Made by a program: the position numbers and the translations under genes. DNA of 64,000 nucleotides. It comes from Nemertoderma westbladi. Its lineage: Eukaryota; Xenacoelomorpha; Nemertodermatida; Nemertodermatidae. Positions 1 through 9,873 of the stretch are shown piece by piece. The notes under the pieces are model-generated. The model searched no databases. It was not told where the DNA came from and worked only from the letters and a program-made list of their open reading frames with translations. The stretch is taken from the NCBI GenBank assembly GCA_032718475.1, contig JAUCBJ010008367.1, forward strand, positions 43,201 through 107,200. The letters run 5' to 3'. Every line of letters starts with the position of its first letter. The first letter of the stretch is position 1.

Positions 1-1
1 T

Positions 2-3000
2 AATAGTGAAGGAACCAAGCTTGTGTTGGACGCAATCGATGTGGATATGAGAGCTGCGAACCAAGCTAGATTTGATGAACGCCTCCGCATCACTAGAGTC
101 CAAGAAGAACAAGTGAAGAAAAAACGTATAGAAGACAGAAAGACAGCGGCAGTGGCAGCAGCAGTGGCAGCGGCAGAAGCAGAAAGAAAAGCGGCAGTGG
201 CAGCGGCAGAGGCAGAGGCAGAAGCGGAAAGAAAAGTGGCAGCGGCAGCAGCCGAAGCGGAAAGAAAGGCGGCAGTGGCAGCGGCAGAGGCAGTAGCAGA
301 AGCGCGGAGAGCTTCTGAAGAAACCACCCAATTAGAATTGGAAAACATTCAGGAGAATCAAGACTGCATAAATAAACAATTAACAGCTAGTAATATGCAG
401 ATGATGAGTCGATCTACTCCCAAAAGACAGGGATATACATCATCTGAGGAAGGCGATACCACCGATACTGAAGGCGGAGGAAATAGATCTCGTCTAAGCA
501 GACGTAGAAGAATGTCCCACCGTCAGAAATTGCCTGATTTGCCCCCAGCTGTTAGAAGGCAACTAACTAACACAAATTTAGGTAGTACAGAACCCACAGA
601 CCAAATAATTAAAATAGAAAGACTCCCTACTATAATAGATGAGCCTGAAATAATTAGGCCTGTTCCCGAAGCCACCCCTTCGGTGGTAGAGACACCTGTA
701 CTCCCTGAACCTACCTCTAAATTCCCTCTGCACAGCACTAAGCTATCTGTGCCCCACAGAACCACCCTTGAAAATGTTCATGTCCTGGACTCCGAGCGAA
801 ATATTAATGATTTGTCGCCCGTTGTCCCTCGTCCGCCCGCTACAACGTTGGCGGCTCCCGCTTCGGCGGTCGAGTGGGTGGATGAGAGACGACGGGGGAT
901 GGATCTTCTGCTCGGGCAAATGCAGGAGACTGTTCAGCAATTCAAGGGCACAGTAAGGGAAAGTAGGTTAGAGTTGCAAGAAGTGCAGCAAAGTATTGCG
1001 TTAGAACGCGATAAATTAGTAAATACACAAAGAGGTATACCACCACCCCCTGTAACAATGTGTCAACCTGTTAGGTCTGAAGTATCTCATGCGCAAGGTG
1101 TGGAGCCTACACGCATATATACTGCTAGCGAAGTAGAAACTCCTATAGTGAACCCTATTAAGGGTAATTATAGACCTGTTGATAATGATATTCCCTATAG
1201 ACCTGATCATAATCCGAGAAATTTATATACCGATAACTCGATATTAAATAACACGATGGCCCAAGAAAGTTTTACGCGTCAAATGGCTAGAACCGAAGCC
1301 CGTCAAGCGGTAAAGGTGGGAGAGATAGTCAAGTTCAATGGAGATGAGATGAAATGGTTACCTTTTAATGAATATTATAAAGATAACATACAGAACTCTG
1401 TACTATCTAATGGAGAGAAACTTAGATTCCTCATCGAGTGCTTGGAAGGATCTCCCAAGTTAATGGCGTTAAAGTTTATTGGACATCCAGACGGATTAAG
1501 ACAAGTTTGGGATACACTAAACATCAGGTATGGTAATAGGAATAACATACCTAAATATTTGTATGCAAAATTAGTAGCGCCCCGAAAGTTCATTAGCAGC
1601 GGGATAATAGAGTTTTCCGATGAGATTCAAGAGATCTGTAGACAATTAGATTGGTTAGGTAAGTCTCATGAATATCAGAGTTCTATGGTTATTGGAGCCG
1701 TGGCTTCTACTTTACCGAAGGGTGGAGTAGGTACACGCTGGGATAAGAAAGTGTTATATATGATGGAACAACAACGACGAGACCCTACCATGGCTGATCT
1801 TATGTCATTCTTAGATGGAGAAGTGAAATTACAGCTCCTAAAACAGTCCAGAGAGAAGACACCGGAAAACAAGGTAAGTGAGAAACCCGTTTCTAGGAGA
1901 AAGGTAACACCAGTGTGTTATACAGACGACGGCGAAAGCCAGACTTCTCAAGGAGAGGATAGCGGGAAAGACACTGAAAGATCTTATTATGTCAATAAAA
2001 TGCCTAAAGAACAGGTAAGTAAATTCAAGTCTCGAACCAATGACAGGAGAGAACAGGTAAGAAAAACTCCTCCTACGTCTCCTAAGAGAATTCAGGTGAG
2101 AAAGCCCGAAGAAAGAATGAGTGTGCACAATGTTATTCAAAATAAGGTAAGTAACATCAAACCGAAATGTGCGCTATGTGATGGGACCCACCGTTTGAAT
2201 ATGTGTGATGAATTCCTGAAGAAATCATTAACGGAGAGACGGGAAGTCATGTGGGATAAGCGGTTGTGTTATAATTGCCTCAGACAAGGACACCAACGGC
2301 GAACCTGTTACTCCGACACAAGGTGTGCAAAGTGCGGTGCGAAACATCATATCTTGTTGCACACTGAATTTGAGCGAAACAGCCAGAGTCAGGTAAGTGA
2401 TTCCGAACTACATGTCCAATTCAGTGATGTGAACGACACTGACCAAAGTTCTGAGATGGAAGGATTCTATACAGATGAATTCTCCGACGAAGATGAATCC
2501 TGTTACATGATAAATACCGCAGTGTATCGAGCACTTACGTATGAAAAAGACACAGACAGCGACCTCACCCTAACTACTTCTGATCGACAACCATCTTGGA
2601 AAGCGCCACCTTCCAATGTAGGAATCCGAGAATTTCCTGTAGTACAGGTAAGGGTCCACGGACCTAAAAGGAGTTATGTAGTGAACGCCCTCCTTGACTC
2701 CGGTAGTACAGGAACATTCATCGACAAAGAACTAGCCGAAGACATCTTTGCTGGACAACCCTGCCGAACTAAGCTAAACATGTCAGGAATTATGCAGGTT
2801 TGGAAATCTACAGTAATAGCGGATTATTATGTAGGTGCGTTGTCCACCCCCCAGGATGAACTAGGAGAACATAGTATAAGGTCAGTAAAAATGGTGGCGA
2901 TAAAGAACTTCGCTACCACCCAAGTGGAACCTTATAATTGGGATGAGGACGATTTCACCCAGCAGCTTGAAATACCTAGATTCAACACCGATTACCCTGG

Positions 3001-6000
3001 AGTGCAAATACTCATCGGTCAAAACGCGCATGAAGCGCTCGAGACATTGGAGAAACGGCCTGCTCAACCGCAACCACTACAAGCTTATGCGGGAAGAACT
3101 AGAGTGGGTTGGTACTTTACTGGCCCTTCCCGTAGAACTCTCATGGAAAGATTACCGAAAGACCAGGTATATCAAGTAAGAGAATGGGAAGTCGAGGGCA
3201 GTGAGTTAGACGATCCAACTGAGGGAACACCATACTCCTCAGATAATGACGATGTCCACCAACTTTTCGACGAGGAGAATACCATCGATCTCCTTAAGGA
3301 AAACGAGACTTGGCAAAACCAAGTGAACTTATGTCAGCTCCTTCTTCCATCAGAACGAGACGACTATAACGACGAGCTTAATGACGTCATTGAACGTTAT
3401 AATGCCAAGACTCGGGATGAACACGCCGTACGATTCTTTACTCAAGAGGCTGTAGAGCCCAATTCCTACGATAAGGCCCTATCGTTAGAGGAAGAAAGAG
3501 CCAAGCAGATCCAAGAGACAACTACACGTTTTCTTAAAGATCAAGGTAGATATGAGATCAGTCTACCTTTCCGAAAGCGAGAACCAAAGTTCGTAAACAA
3601 CAGACCCTTGGCGGAGAAAAGAATTGCTCAACTACATCGACGCCTTACGGCAAATTCTTCAGCTAAAGAAATGTATCAAACGCAGTTGAAGAAATTTATT
3701 AGCAAGGGATATGCGGAGCTAGTACCGGAAGAAACACCTATAACTGAGAGAACGTATTATTTAACTCACCATTACGTTCCCAAACCCGGTAAACCCCATG
3801 AGGTACGAGTGGTGTTTGACGGCTCCGCCCTCTATATGGGCCAATCCCTTAATTCCAAATTGTTACCCGGACCCAACTTACTCCAATCCTTGTTGGGAAT
3901 ACTCTTAAGATTAAGACAATATTCAATTGCTTTCGCCTCAGATATAGAAGGCATGTTCTTACAAGTCAAGGCGCTGGATAGGGATCGAGATAGCCAACGA
4001 TTTCTGTGGTGGCCTGAAGGAGACCTCAACCAGAAACCGGTGGAGTACTGGATGACCATCCAGGCTTTTGGGATAATCTCAAGCCCTTCAAACGCCTGTT
4101 CAGTGGTGCGCACCACTGCGGATGACAACCGAGACGCCTTCTCTAAAGAGGTGATTGACAACATCAAGCGGGATATATACATGGACGACAATCTAAAGTC
4201 CCTTCCATCAGTCGAAGAAGCCATCGATGTCGCTAAAGGAACGGTAGAGTGCTTAAAAAGAGGTGGATTTCGATTAACTAAATTCACCAGCAACTCCCGT
4301 GAGTTTCTGGAGTCGATCCCGGTAGAAGATCGAGGAGCGAAAGACCTGGATCTAATAAAAGATGATCTCCCAGAAACTAAGACCCTTGGTTTGAAATGGG
4401 ACACAGAAAGAGATATCCTGTTTTTCCAACTAAAACAGCGAGATAATCCAGTTCGGACTAAATGGATTTGTTTAAGTATCCTGAGCACTTATTTCGATCC
4501 ATTGGGATTTATTAGCCCAGTTATATTGATTGCTCGGAGTTTAGTACAACAAATGTGGCTTGAAAACCACTCATGGGACGATCCACTTAAGGGAGAATTA
4601 TTAAAGAAGTGGATGAAATGGGAAGATTCTCTACCAGCCATCGAGAACTTTATAATTTCCCGTTCATATTTTGGTCATGTTCTCCCTACGTATTCCTATC
4701 AACTCCATGTGTTTGGAGACGCCAGCGATATGGGAATAGGTATAGTAGCCTACCTAAGGGTGGAAACTCCGGACGGAATCAAAGTCGCCTTGGTTACCTC
4801 TAAGGCATTGATAAACAATAAGTTGAAAGTTCCTCGAGCGGAGTTAAAGGCGGCTCTATACGCTACAGCCATCGGCCGGAATGTAACAGAAAAGATCGAC
4901 TATCCACTGGAGAAAACTGTCTATTGGACCGACGCTTTACTCGTGTTGGAGTATATAACCAATGAAGTCTGTCAGTTCAGCGTCTTCGTTACCAACAGAG
5001 TAGCCATTATACTCAGTCATACAATGATGGATCAATGGAGACATTGCCCCGGAACGATTAATCCAGCAGACATCGCCTCCAGGGGAGCAACTCCACAAGA
5101 ACTGGTAGACACTCCAGACTGGTTAGGTGGACCCGACTTCCTCTACAAAGAAGAAGAAGAATGGCCTCCTCATCTTACTACCACAGAGATTAGACAGGCC
5201 AAGGGAGCAGAGAAAGTCAAACGTAAAACTCGGGCGAGTAAATCGAAGTTATTCAAACCTATGGTAGATCTGTCTGTACTACATACTTCCGGAGACGACG
5301 CTTTGGATCAGAAACCCACAGCCACAAATAAGCTTGTTGTGGAAATCCGTGAGAAGGATTGGAAATCTGGAATACCAGACGTCTCGCAAGGACTCTCACC
5401 TCTTCTGCAGAGAGCGATACATCACTACAGTTCCTGGAATCGGCTCTGTAAGGCCATTACATATTTAAAGAGATGTTTTCACCATCACTACTCCGGGATG
5501 AAGACCAAAGGTGATACCGCTCCAATAACATCAGTGCAGGTCCATGTTATTAAAGATCTTCCCAAATATAAGATACCCGACAGGTTTCTGAAGGAGAAGA
5601 TCAGTTATCAGGAACATGAAGAAACCAACAAGCAGATGCTGAGACTCCTGCAATGCTATGAGGATTCCGATAAGTATTTCCTGTTGTTGAGAAATCCGCA
5701 GATACGCTTAAGGGATCGTTTCTCTAGCACAATGATAGATGGGTTGATATGTGTTGGAGGAAGATTAACGAATGCTCCATTATCCTTTGACACTAAGTTT
5801 CCCATACTCATTAGAAATCTTGAGATACCAGTCAAGATGATTGTAGATGTTCACAGCAAACTTTATCATGCTGGTAGAGAACGAGTTCTTAGCGAAATTC
5901 GAACTCGCTATTATTTTTATAAACCCCGTAGAGCTCTGAACCAAGTTCTTAGGAACTGCATACCCTGTAGGAAAGCATTCAGTAGGCCTTTAACACAGCG

Positions 6001-6865
6001 AGAGGCAGAATTACCTAGGGAACGAGTAAGCTTCTATGAACCACCCTTTACTAATACCGGTGTAGATTTATTTGGCCCTATTGAAGTATATCGTGCTAGG
6101 ACTATAGTCAAGAGATGGTGTGTCATCTTTGTTTGTATGACTTGTAGAGCTATCCATCTCGATATGGTGAACGATTTATCTACCAACAGCTTTCTATTAA
6201 GCTTACGACGACAGATCGCTCGCTTTGGCACTAGTAACACGATGAGATCTGATAAGGGAACAAACTTCATTGGTGCCAATAATGAAATCAAAGCTTACGT
6301 CAAAGATTGGAACCAAAGACAGGTGGACGATCAGCTACGAGTAACAGCGTCTAGCTGGACCTTCAACGCCGCCGACGCCCCTTGGTGGGGAGGAAGTTGG
6401 GAGAGATTAATAAGAAGTGTGAAGACCGCATTTCACTTTATAGTGCCTTGCCGCGCGTATCTCACCGACGAACTTTTGCGGACGTTAATGGAGGAAATCG
6501 CCGCCTATCTCAATGAGAGACCGCTTATGCCAGTCTCATCGAGTCCCGATTCCCTGGAAGCGCTAACACCCGCGCACTTCCTACTGAAGAAACCTGTAGC
6601 CATGCTCCCACAATCGGAAATCACAGACGGAGACGAATACTGCCGGCAAACTTGGCAACTCATGCAGTTGTTATCCCGTCGTTTCGCTGACCATTTTGAA
6701 AAACATTATCTGCCCACGCTACAACTTCGAACTAAGTGGTTTGCGCAGCAAGAAAACGTCAGCGCTGGAGACATGGTTCTTATTGTGGATGTAGATCTTC
6801 CACGTAAGCGGTGGCAGACAGGTCGTATCATCGAGACTCACATCTCGGATGATGGTTTGGTGTGA
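2..6865 (+). CDS. BEL/Pao Gag-Pol polyprotein (N-terminus outside window, ended early by TGA)
   Basis: The frame is open from base 2; the GTG at 23 is not a true start, because copy 2 continues upstream in homologous sequence. Numbering residues from base 23: alanine/glutamate/arginine coiled coil at about 35-100; a DUF1759-type BEL Gag region at about 430-600; zinc-binding CCHC-like clusters beginning at Cys716 (CALC, CYNC, CAKC). The aspartic protease has DSG with Asp892. The reverse transcriptase has YMDD with Tyr1386 and is followed by a Pao-type (Peptidase_A17-like) region and RNase H (FGDASD, about 1562). The integrase has an H2C2 zinc site, then a core with Asp about 2077 and Glu about 2127 (GGSWERL). 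A DUF5641-like tail is cut by TGA at 6863-6865, where copy 2 has CGA. All catalytic motifs are present. The products would support reverse transcription and integration in virus-like particles. Confidence 0.95.
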   Translation, partial: NSEGTKLVLDAIDVDMRAANQARFDERLRITRVQEEQVKKKRIEDRKTAAVAAAVAAAEAERKAAVAAAEAEAEAERKVAAAAAEAERKAAVAAAEAVAEARRASEETTQLELENIQENQDCINKQLTASNMQMMSRSTPKRQGYTSSEEGDTTDTEGGGNRSRLSRRRRMSHRQKLPDLPPAVRRQLTNTNLGSTEPTDQIIKIERLPTIIDEPEIIRPVPEATPSVVETPVLPEPTSKFPLHSTKLSVPHRTTLENVHVLDSERNINDLSPVVPRPPATTLAAPASAVEWVDERRRGMDLLLGQMQETVQQFKGTVRESRLELQEVQQSIALERDKLVNTQRGIPPPPVTMCQPVRSEVSHAQGVEPTRIYTASEVETPIVNPIKGNYRPVDNDIPYRPDHNPRNLYTDNSILNNTMAQESFTRQMARTEARQAVKVGEIVKFNGDEMKWLPFNEYYKDNIQNSVLSNGEKLRFLIECLEGSPKLMALKFIGHPDGLRQVWDTLNIRYGNRNNIPKYLYAKLVAPRKFISSGIIEFSDEIQEICRQLDWLGKSHEYQSSMVIGAVASTLPKGGVGTRWDKKVLYMMEQQRRDPTMADLMSFLDGEVKLQLLKQSREKTPENKVSEKPVSRRKVTPVCYTDDGESQTSQGEDSGKDTERSYYVNKMPKEQVSKFKSRTNDRREQVRKTPPTSPKRIQVRKPEERMSVHNVIQNKVSNIKPKCALCDGTHRLNMCDEFLKKSLTERREVMWDKRLCYNCLRQGHQRRTCYSDTRCAKCGAKHHILLHTEFERNSQSQVSDSELHVQFSDVNDTDQSSEMEGFYTDEFSDEDESCYMINTAVYRALTYEKDTDSDLTLTTSDRQPSWKAPPSNVGIREFPVVQVRVHGPKRSYVVNALLDSGSTGTFIDKELAEDIFAGQPCRTKLNMSGIMQVWKSTVIADYYVGALSTPQDELGEHSIRSVKMVAIKNFATTQVEPYNWDEDDFTQQLEIPRFNTDYPGVQILIGQNAHEALETLEKRPAQPQPLQAYAGRTRVGWYFTGPSRRTLMERLPKDQVYQVREWEVEGSELDDPTEGTPYSSDNDDVHQLFDEENTIDLLKENETWQNQVNLCQLLLPSERDDYNDELNDVIERYNAKTRDEHAVRFFTQEAVEPNSYDKALSLEEERAKQIQETTTRFLKDQGRYEISLPFRKREPKFVNNRPLAEKRIAQLHRRLTANSSAKEMYQTQLKKFISKGYAELVPEETPITERTYYLTHHYVPKPGKPHEVRVVFDGSALYMGQSLNSKLLPGPNLLQSLLGILLRLRQYSIAFASDIEGMFLQVKALDRDRDSQRFLWWPEGDLNQKPVEYWMTIQAFGIISSPSNACSVVRTTADDNRDAFSKEVIDNIKRDIYMDDNLKSLPSVEEAIDVAKGTVECLKRGGFRLTKFTSNSREFLESIPVEDRGAKDLDLIKDDLPETKTLGLKWDTERDILFFQLKQRDNPVRTKWICLSILSTYFDPLGFISPVILIARSLVQQMWLENHSWDDPLKGELLKKWMKWEDSLPAIENFIISRSYFGHVLPTYSYQLHVFGDASDMGIGIVAYLRVETPDGIKVALVTSKALINNKLKVPRAELKAALYATAIGRNVTEKIDYPLEKTVYWTDALLVLEYITNEVCQFSVFVTNRVAIILSHTMMDQWRHCPGTINPADIASRGATPQELVDTPDWLGGPDFLYKEEEEWPPHLTTTEIRQAKGAEKVKRKTRASKSKLFKPMVDLSVLHTSGDDALDQKPTATNKLVVEIREKDWKSGIPDVSQGLSPLLQRAIHHYSSWNRLCKAITYLKRCFHHHYSGMKTKGDTAPITSVQVHVIKDLPKYKIPDRFLKEKISYQEHEETNKQMLRLLQCYEDSDKYFLLLRNPQIRLRDRFSSTMIDGLICVGGRLTNAPLSFDTKFPILIRNLEIPVKMIVDVHSKLYHAGRERVLSEIRTRYYFYKPRRALNQVLRNCIPCRKAFSRPLTQREAELPRERVSFYEPPFTNTGVDLFGPIEVYRARTIVKRWCVIFVCMTCRAIHLDMVNDLSTNSFLLSLRRQIARFGTSNTMRSDKGTNFIGANNEIKAYVKDWNQRQVDDQLRVTASSWTFNAADAPWWGGSWERLIRSVKTAFHFIVPCRAYLTDELLRTLMEEIAAYLNERPLMPVSSSPDSLEALTPAHFLLKKPVAMLPQSEITDGDEYCRQTWQLMQLLSRRFADHFEKHYLPTLQLRTKWFAQQENVSAGDMVLIVDVDLPRKRWQTGRIIETHISDDGLV
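140..310 (+). repeat. In-frame GCA/GAA minisatellite coding for an Ala-Glu-Arg-Lys coiled coil
   Basis: Short units rich in GCGGCAGAGGCAGAA-like sequence encode repeats such as AAAEAERKA near the N-terminus of Gag. The matching stretch in copy 2 (about 20640-20870) is longer and has a different unit order, so unit number has changed between copies while the frame was kept. The predicted product is a charged alpha-helix or coiled coil. The long reading frames on the opposite strand here are by-products of this repeat. Confidence 0.8.
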
Positions 6866-7063
6866 TCGGTAGAACTCGTCGTCATGCGACGTAACTTCAA
6901 GAAACCGGGAATTGTCTTCGAGACACAGCAGCTCAATCGCCCAGTTGGTCGCTTATGTTTACTGGAAAGAGACAGAGAACTCTCCGGAAACTATGGGAGG
7001 CAAGATACTCTTCCCACGACCACCTCCCTAATCCAACAAACATCTAGGGACTCCCCAACTTAA
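6866..7063 (+). pseudogene. C-terminal tail of copy 1 Pol, separated by the premature TGA
   Basis: The frame of gag-pol stays open for 65 more codons after the TGA at 6863 and ends at TAA 7061-7063. The same 65 codons are part of the continuous frame in copy 2 (ending 27660) and are well conserved, so the TGA is a recent single-base change. It removes the end of the DUF5641-like region, downstream of the integrase core. Confidence 0.85.
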
Positions 7064-8699
7064 CAACGGCTGGAGTGGGTGTATGACTATATTTTATATT
7101 TGTTTTTATTCTTTTATATTTATGTATGTATTATTATGTAATTTTATTATAATCGTTTTCTTTAATTTTATTTAGTAGATTGTTATTTTAGCGATTATTT
7201 AGTAGATTAGTGCAATATATATTCGCCGTTTATTACTTAATTACTTACATATTATATATTTAGTGCGACGGCGAGAAATAATCCTTTTCTCCTTCCTTAC
7301 TGTCCGTATTACCTTACAAATACGTAACTACAGTAAGATGAAATGTCCGTACTTATTAAAGTACAATAAAGCTCCTACTATATTTAAGTATTATTGGTAA
7401 GCAGAGTATTAGGAATGCAAAATTCAGATCCTCGTGTCTCGGCTAAACCAAGCTCTGGGTAGACCTTGGAAACAACTTGCCTCTTCTCACTGACATTGCT
7501 TCGTGCGATATTGCTCTCATACCGTATATTAAATAATACATATAGTAGCGTGATGTCCTTTTAACAGTAGCGTACAACGCAAAATAAATCTGTTAAACTC
7601 TTTGAGCATCTGTAATTCTAGTCGATTAAGATATCGCGGCACCCACCGATATACTTGAAAGACAAAATTTTAGAATCAGTGGTTAACGTCCCCAGACAAG
7701 TTCTGGAATAAACTGGTGCCCATCCTAAATATTAATTATTAATATTTACAAAATCTGTCAAATTTTAGATCCTTTAAAATTCTAGTCGATTAAGATATCG
7801 TAGCACTTACCGATACTCTTAAAAAGACAAAATTCCTAGAATCAAGCATCCCAGTCCCCAGACACGTTCTGGAATAAAATTACGTCTATTTAACATTAAA
7901 TAATAAAATTTACGGGAATAAATTTAAATTCATATATTTCAATGAATTTAATAAATTGTCATTTTTATACAATTTATAACATTCCCAAAATTCCATTAAT
8001 TAATAGATCATGGGAGCGGAGATTCACTCTATTAAGTGTATTTGTGTGCGAGAATCTCCAATATATAGTCAATAGCCGATAAAATTCATAAAATCACGTA
8101 TAGAGAGGATATTGACCATTAAAGAATTACTATTAAATAGCATCCCAGATCTGTATGCATGAGAATTACCCTAATTCTACCGCTAGCTTTCCATAATGTC
8201 ACCATGGCAACAACCACGCTAGAATTAGAAGTGAGTTAAAAGAACAATAGAAAGCTTGCCCCATTGAATAGCATAGGGAATAAATAGCGCACTGCTAGTA
8301 TCCAAGGATACATAATAAATAAAGTGACATTCTGGAAGGTACTGACTAATGGACAAATGGCCCGAATGTGTACAGTTTGTGGCAGTTGTGTTGAATTTGT
8401 GCGTTCATAGGTGAATGTTACTGCTAAAGTGTGTTTACAGTAGCTAGTCGCAATTGTGAAAGTAGCCCTAACTCTCCAGAAAGAACCTGAAGTACATCTA
8501 AGCCTTTGGGACGGACAGTGGAGTGACTTGTGCCGGTTATCGTTGTCGTTGTGTAGCTACATCGTTGGCGAAAGCACAGCGACGACGGTACATCGGCGCT
8601 GAGGATCTTGCACTGTCCGGGGGCAAAAGAGGGGTAGGCAGCGACGCCCGCTAGCCTAATATATAAACTCATTATAATATTGATAAACTCATAGCAGAT
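7064..8699 (+). other. Conserved non-coding block between pol and ORF2 of the BEL/Pao element (copy 1)
   Basis: There is no long reading frame on either strand. The block is nonetheless strongly alike in copy 2 (27661-29363), both in sequence and in order of parts, including a duplicated unit of about 100 bp. Its length and conservation suit a function such as an internal promoter, splice-acceptor region or RNA structure that serves ORF2, but no single signal is diagnostic. Acceptor-like YAG sites occur near 8435 (TGTGTTTACAG) and just before the ORF2 start codon (CATAGCAG). Confidence 0.75.
7613..7878 (+). repeat. Two direct copies of a roughly 100-bp unit in the pol-ORF2 block (copy 1)
   Basis: Units at 7613-7712 and 7778-7878 both begin AATTCTAGTCGATTAAGATA and both end CAGAC...GTTCTGGAATAAA. 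They are imperfect, and the spacing between starts is about 165 bp. The same pair is in copy 2, so the duplication is an old property of the element. Confidence 0.8.
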
Positions 8700-9827
8700 A
8701 TGACTGAGTTGATAGAAGATGATCTTGGTATCAGAGAGCGATATACTCTACCTATACAAGCGTTTGTCGATAGCTTGATACGCGGCGACGCTGGTCCAAC
8801 TACTACGGAGGATGATGGTCGTTATATCGAACCGCCAATGTCCCAGGAGCAACTTACGCGTGAATTGGACTATCGAAAGTTCACCGCTCGCTATACGCAT
8901 CGTAATGGTACGTATATGGACTTCTTAACTACTGGCCATCCTATCGATTTACACGATACGGACGATGTAGATACCGAAAGGGAAATGGTTTTATTTAAAT
9001 ATCATACCCAGCGGAGTCGGAACGATAAACCGAGAATAGAACACGAGAACTCTATTCGAAACAGACTCGAAAGGGAAGACGTTGAAGAGCCAGATAAACG
9101 CAGTGACTTCAACGATTATCTGGAATTCCTGAGAGAGACATATCTCAATATTGCCAGCCAACAAAATCTCGAAACTCGATATCCTCAAGGTAAACATCAT
9201 GATCCTATGATAGAACTCAAACGACTCTATTTCACTATGATGTATCTTACCGCCGATCGACCGGTACCTGTCATCCCAGATAGCTTCGAACAGATGGAGG
9301 AATATTGTAAAACTGGAGAACGATCACCCGCGTTTCCCCTGCAGGACGTGCGTCTTTGGTATTACTGCGATGAATGCCCTAGACCCAATCAGCAAACGGA
9401 AAGACATAAACATCCGCGGAGACGTTGCGCTAAACACAGTTTTACCCGATATACTTATGGGAGTTTCGAGCGAAACCTGTTCGACGTATCCCCTACGGTC
9501 GCTCGACTCAAACGATCCTTGAATAAACCGATGATCAGAGTTCCGGAATACTCGGTCAGACCTCCTCATTCCTCAGTTAGACCTCAGACTCTTGATCCTA
9601 ATAGTATCACGGATCCTCCCGAACTGTACTCACTGTTCAAAGATCTAGTGTTACCCGAACAGTTGATCGGTGGCACTCCGGTAGTGGGCTCGCTAGATAT
9701 TCGCCAACCCTACCTAGCCGGATTAGGACGCGGTCATCTAATATCGCCGTTTAACCCATACAACCATCCCGGCTTCACCCTCGATCCAACCCGTTACGGA
9801 AGTCGAAGAGAGCGTCGTACGAAATGA
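8700..9827 (+). CDS. ORF2 of the giant BEL/Pao element, segment 1 (N-terminal, copy 1)
   Basis: This 375-codon frame starts at an ATG that is conserved in copy 2 (29364), as is the start of the protein (MTELIEDDLGI). The product is hydrophilic and charged, with no signal peptide or membrane segment. A Cys/His cluster at residues about 223-247 (CDEC, then two His, CAKH) may bind zinc. Copy 1 carries one extra base near 9738-9746 relative to copy 2; after it the frame is wrong, so the last roughly 30 residues are not native and the true protein continues in the frame of the next segment. I recognise no known domain. It is not an envelope protein by any visible feature. Confidence 0.75.
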   Translation: MTELIEDDLGIRERYTLPIQAFVDSLIRGDAGPTTTEDDGRYIEPPMSQEQLTRELDYRKFTARYTHRNGTYMDFLTTGHPIDLHDTDDVDTEREMVLFKYHTQRSRNDKPRIEHENSIRNRLEREDVEEPDKRSDFNDYLEFLRETYLNIASQQNLETRYPQGKHHDPMIELKRLYFTMMYLTADRPVPVIPDSFEQMEEYCKTGERSPAFPLQDVRLWYYCDECPRPNQQTERHKHPRRRCAKHSFTRYTYGSFERNLFDVSPTVARLKRSLNKPMIRVPEYSVRPPHSSVRPQTLDPNSITDPPELYSLFKDLVLPEQLIGGTPVVGSLDIRQPYLAGLGRGHLISPFNPYNHPGFTLDPTRYGSRRERRTK

Positions 9828-9873
9828 GTTAGACGCTATTCAGCAGAAAATCGGAAAGGGAACTTACGATTGT

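Noticed and set aside
3832-4488. 218-codon minus-strand frame, also present at 24429-25085
   Set aside because: It is conserved in both copies only because the reverse transcriptase on the other strand is; its composition is that of an antisense shadow.
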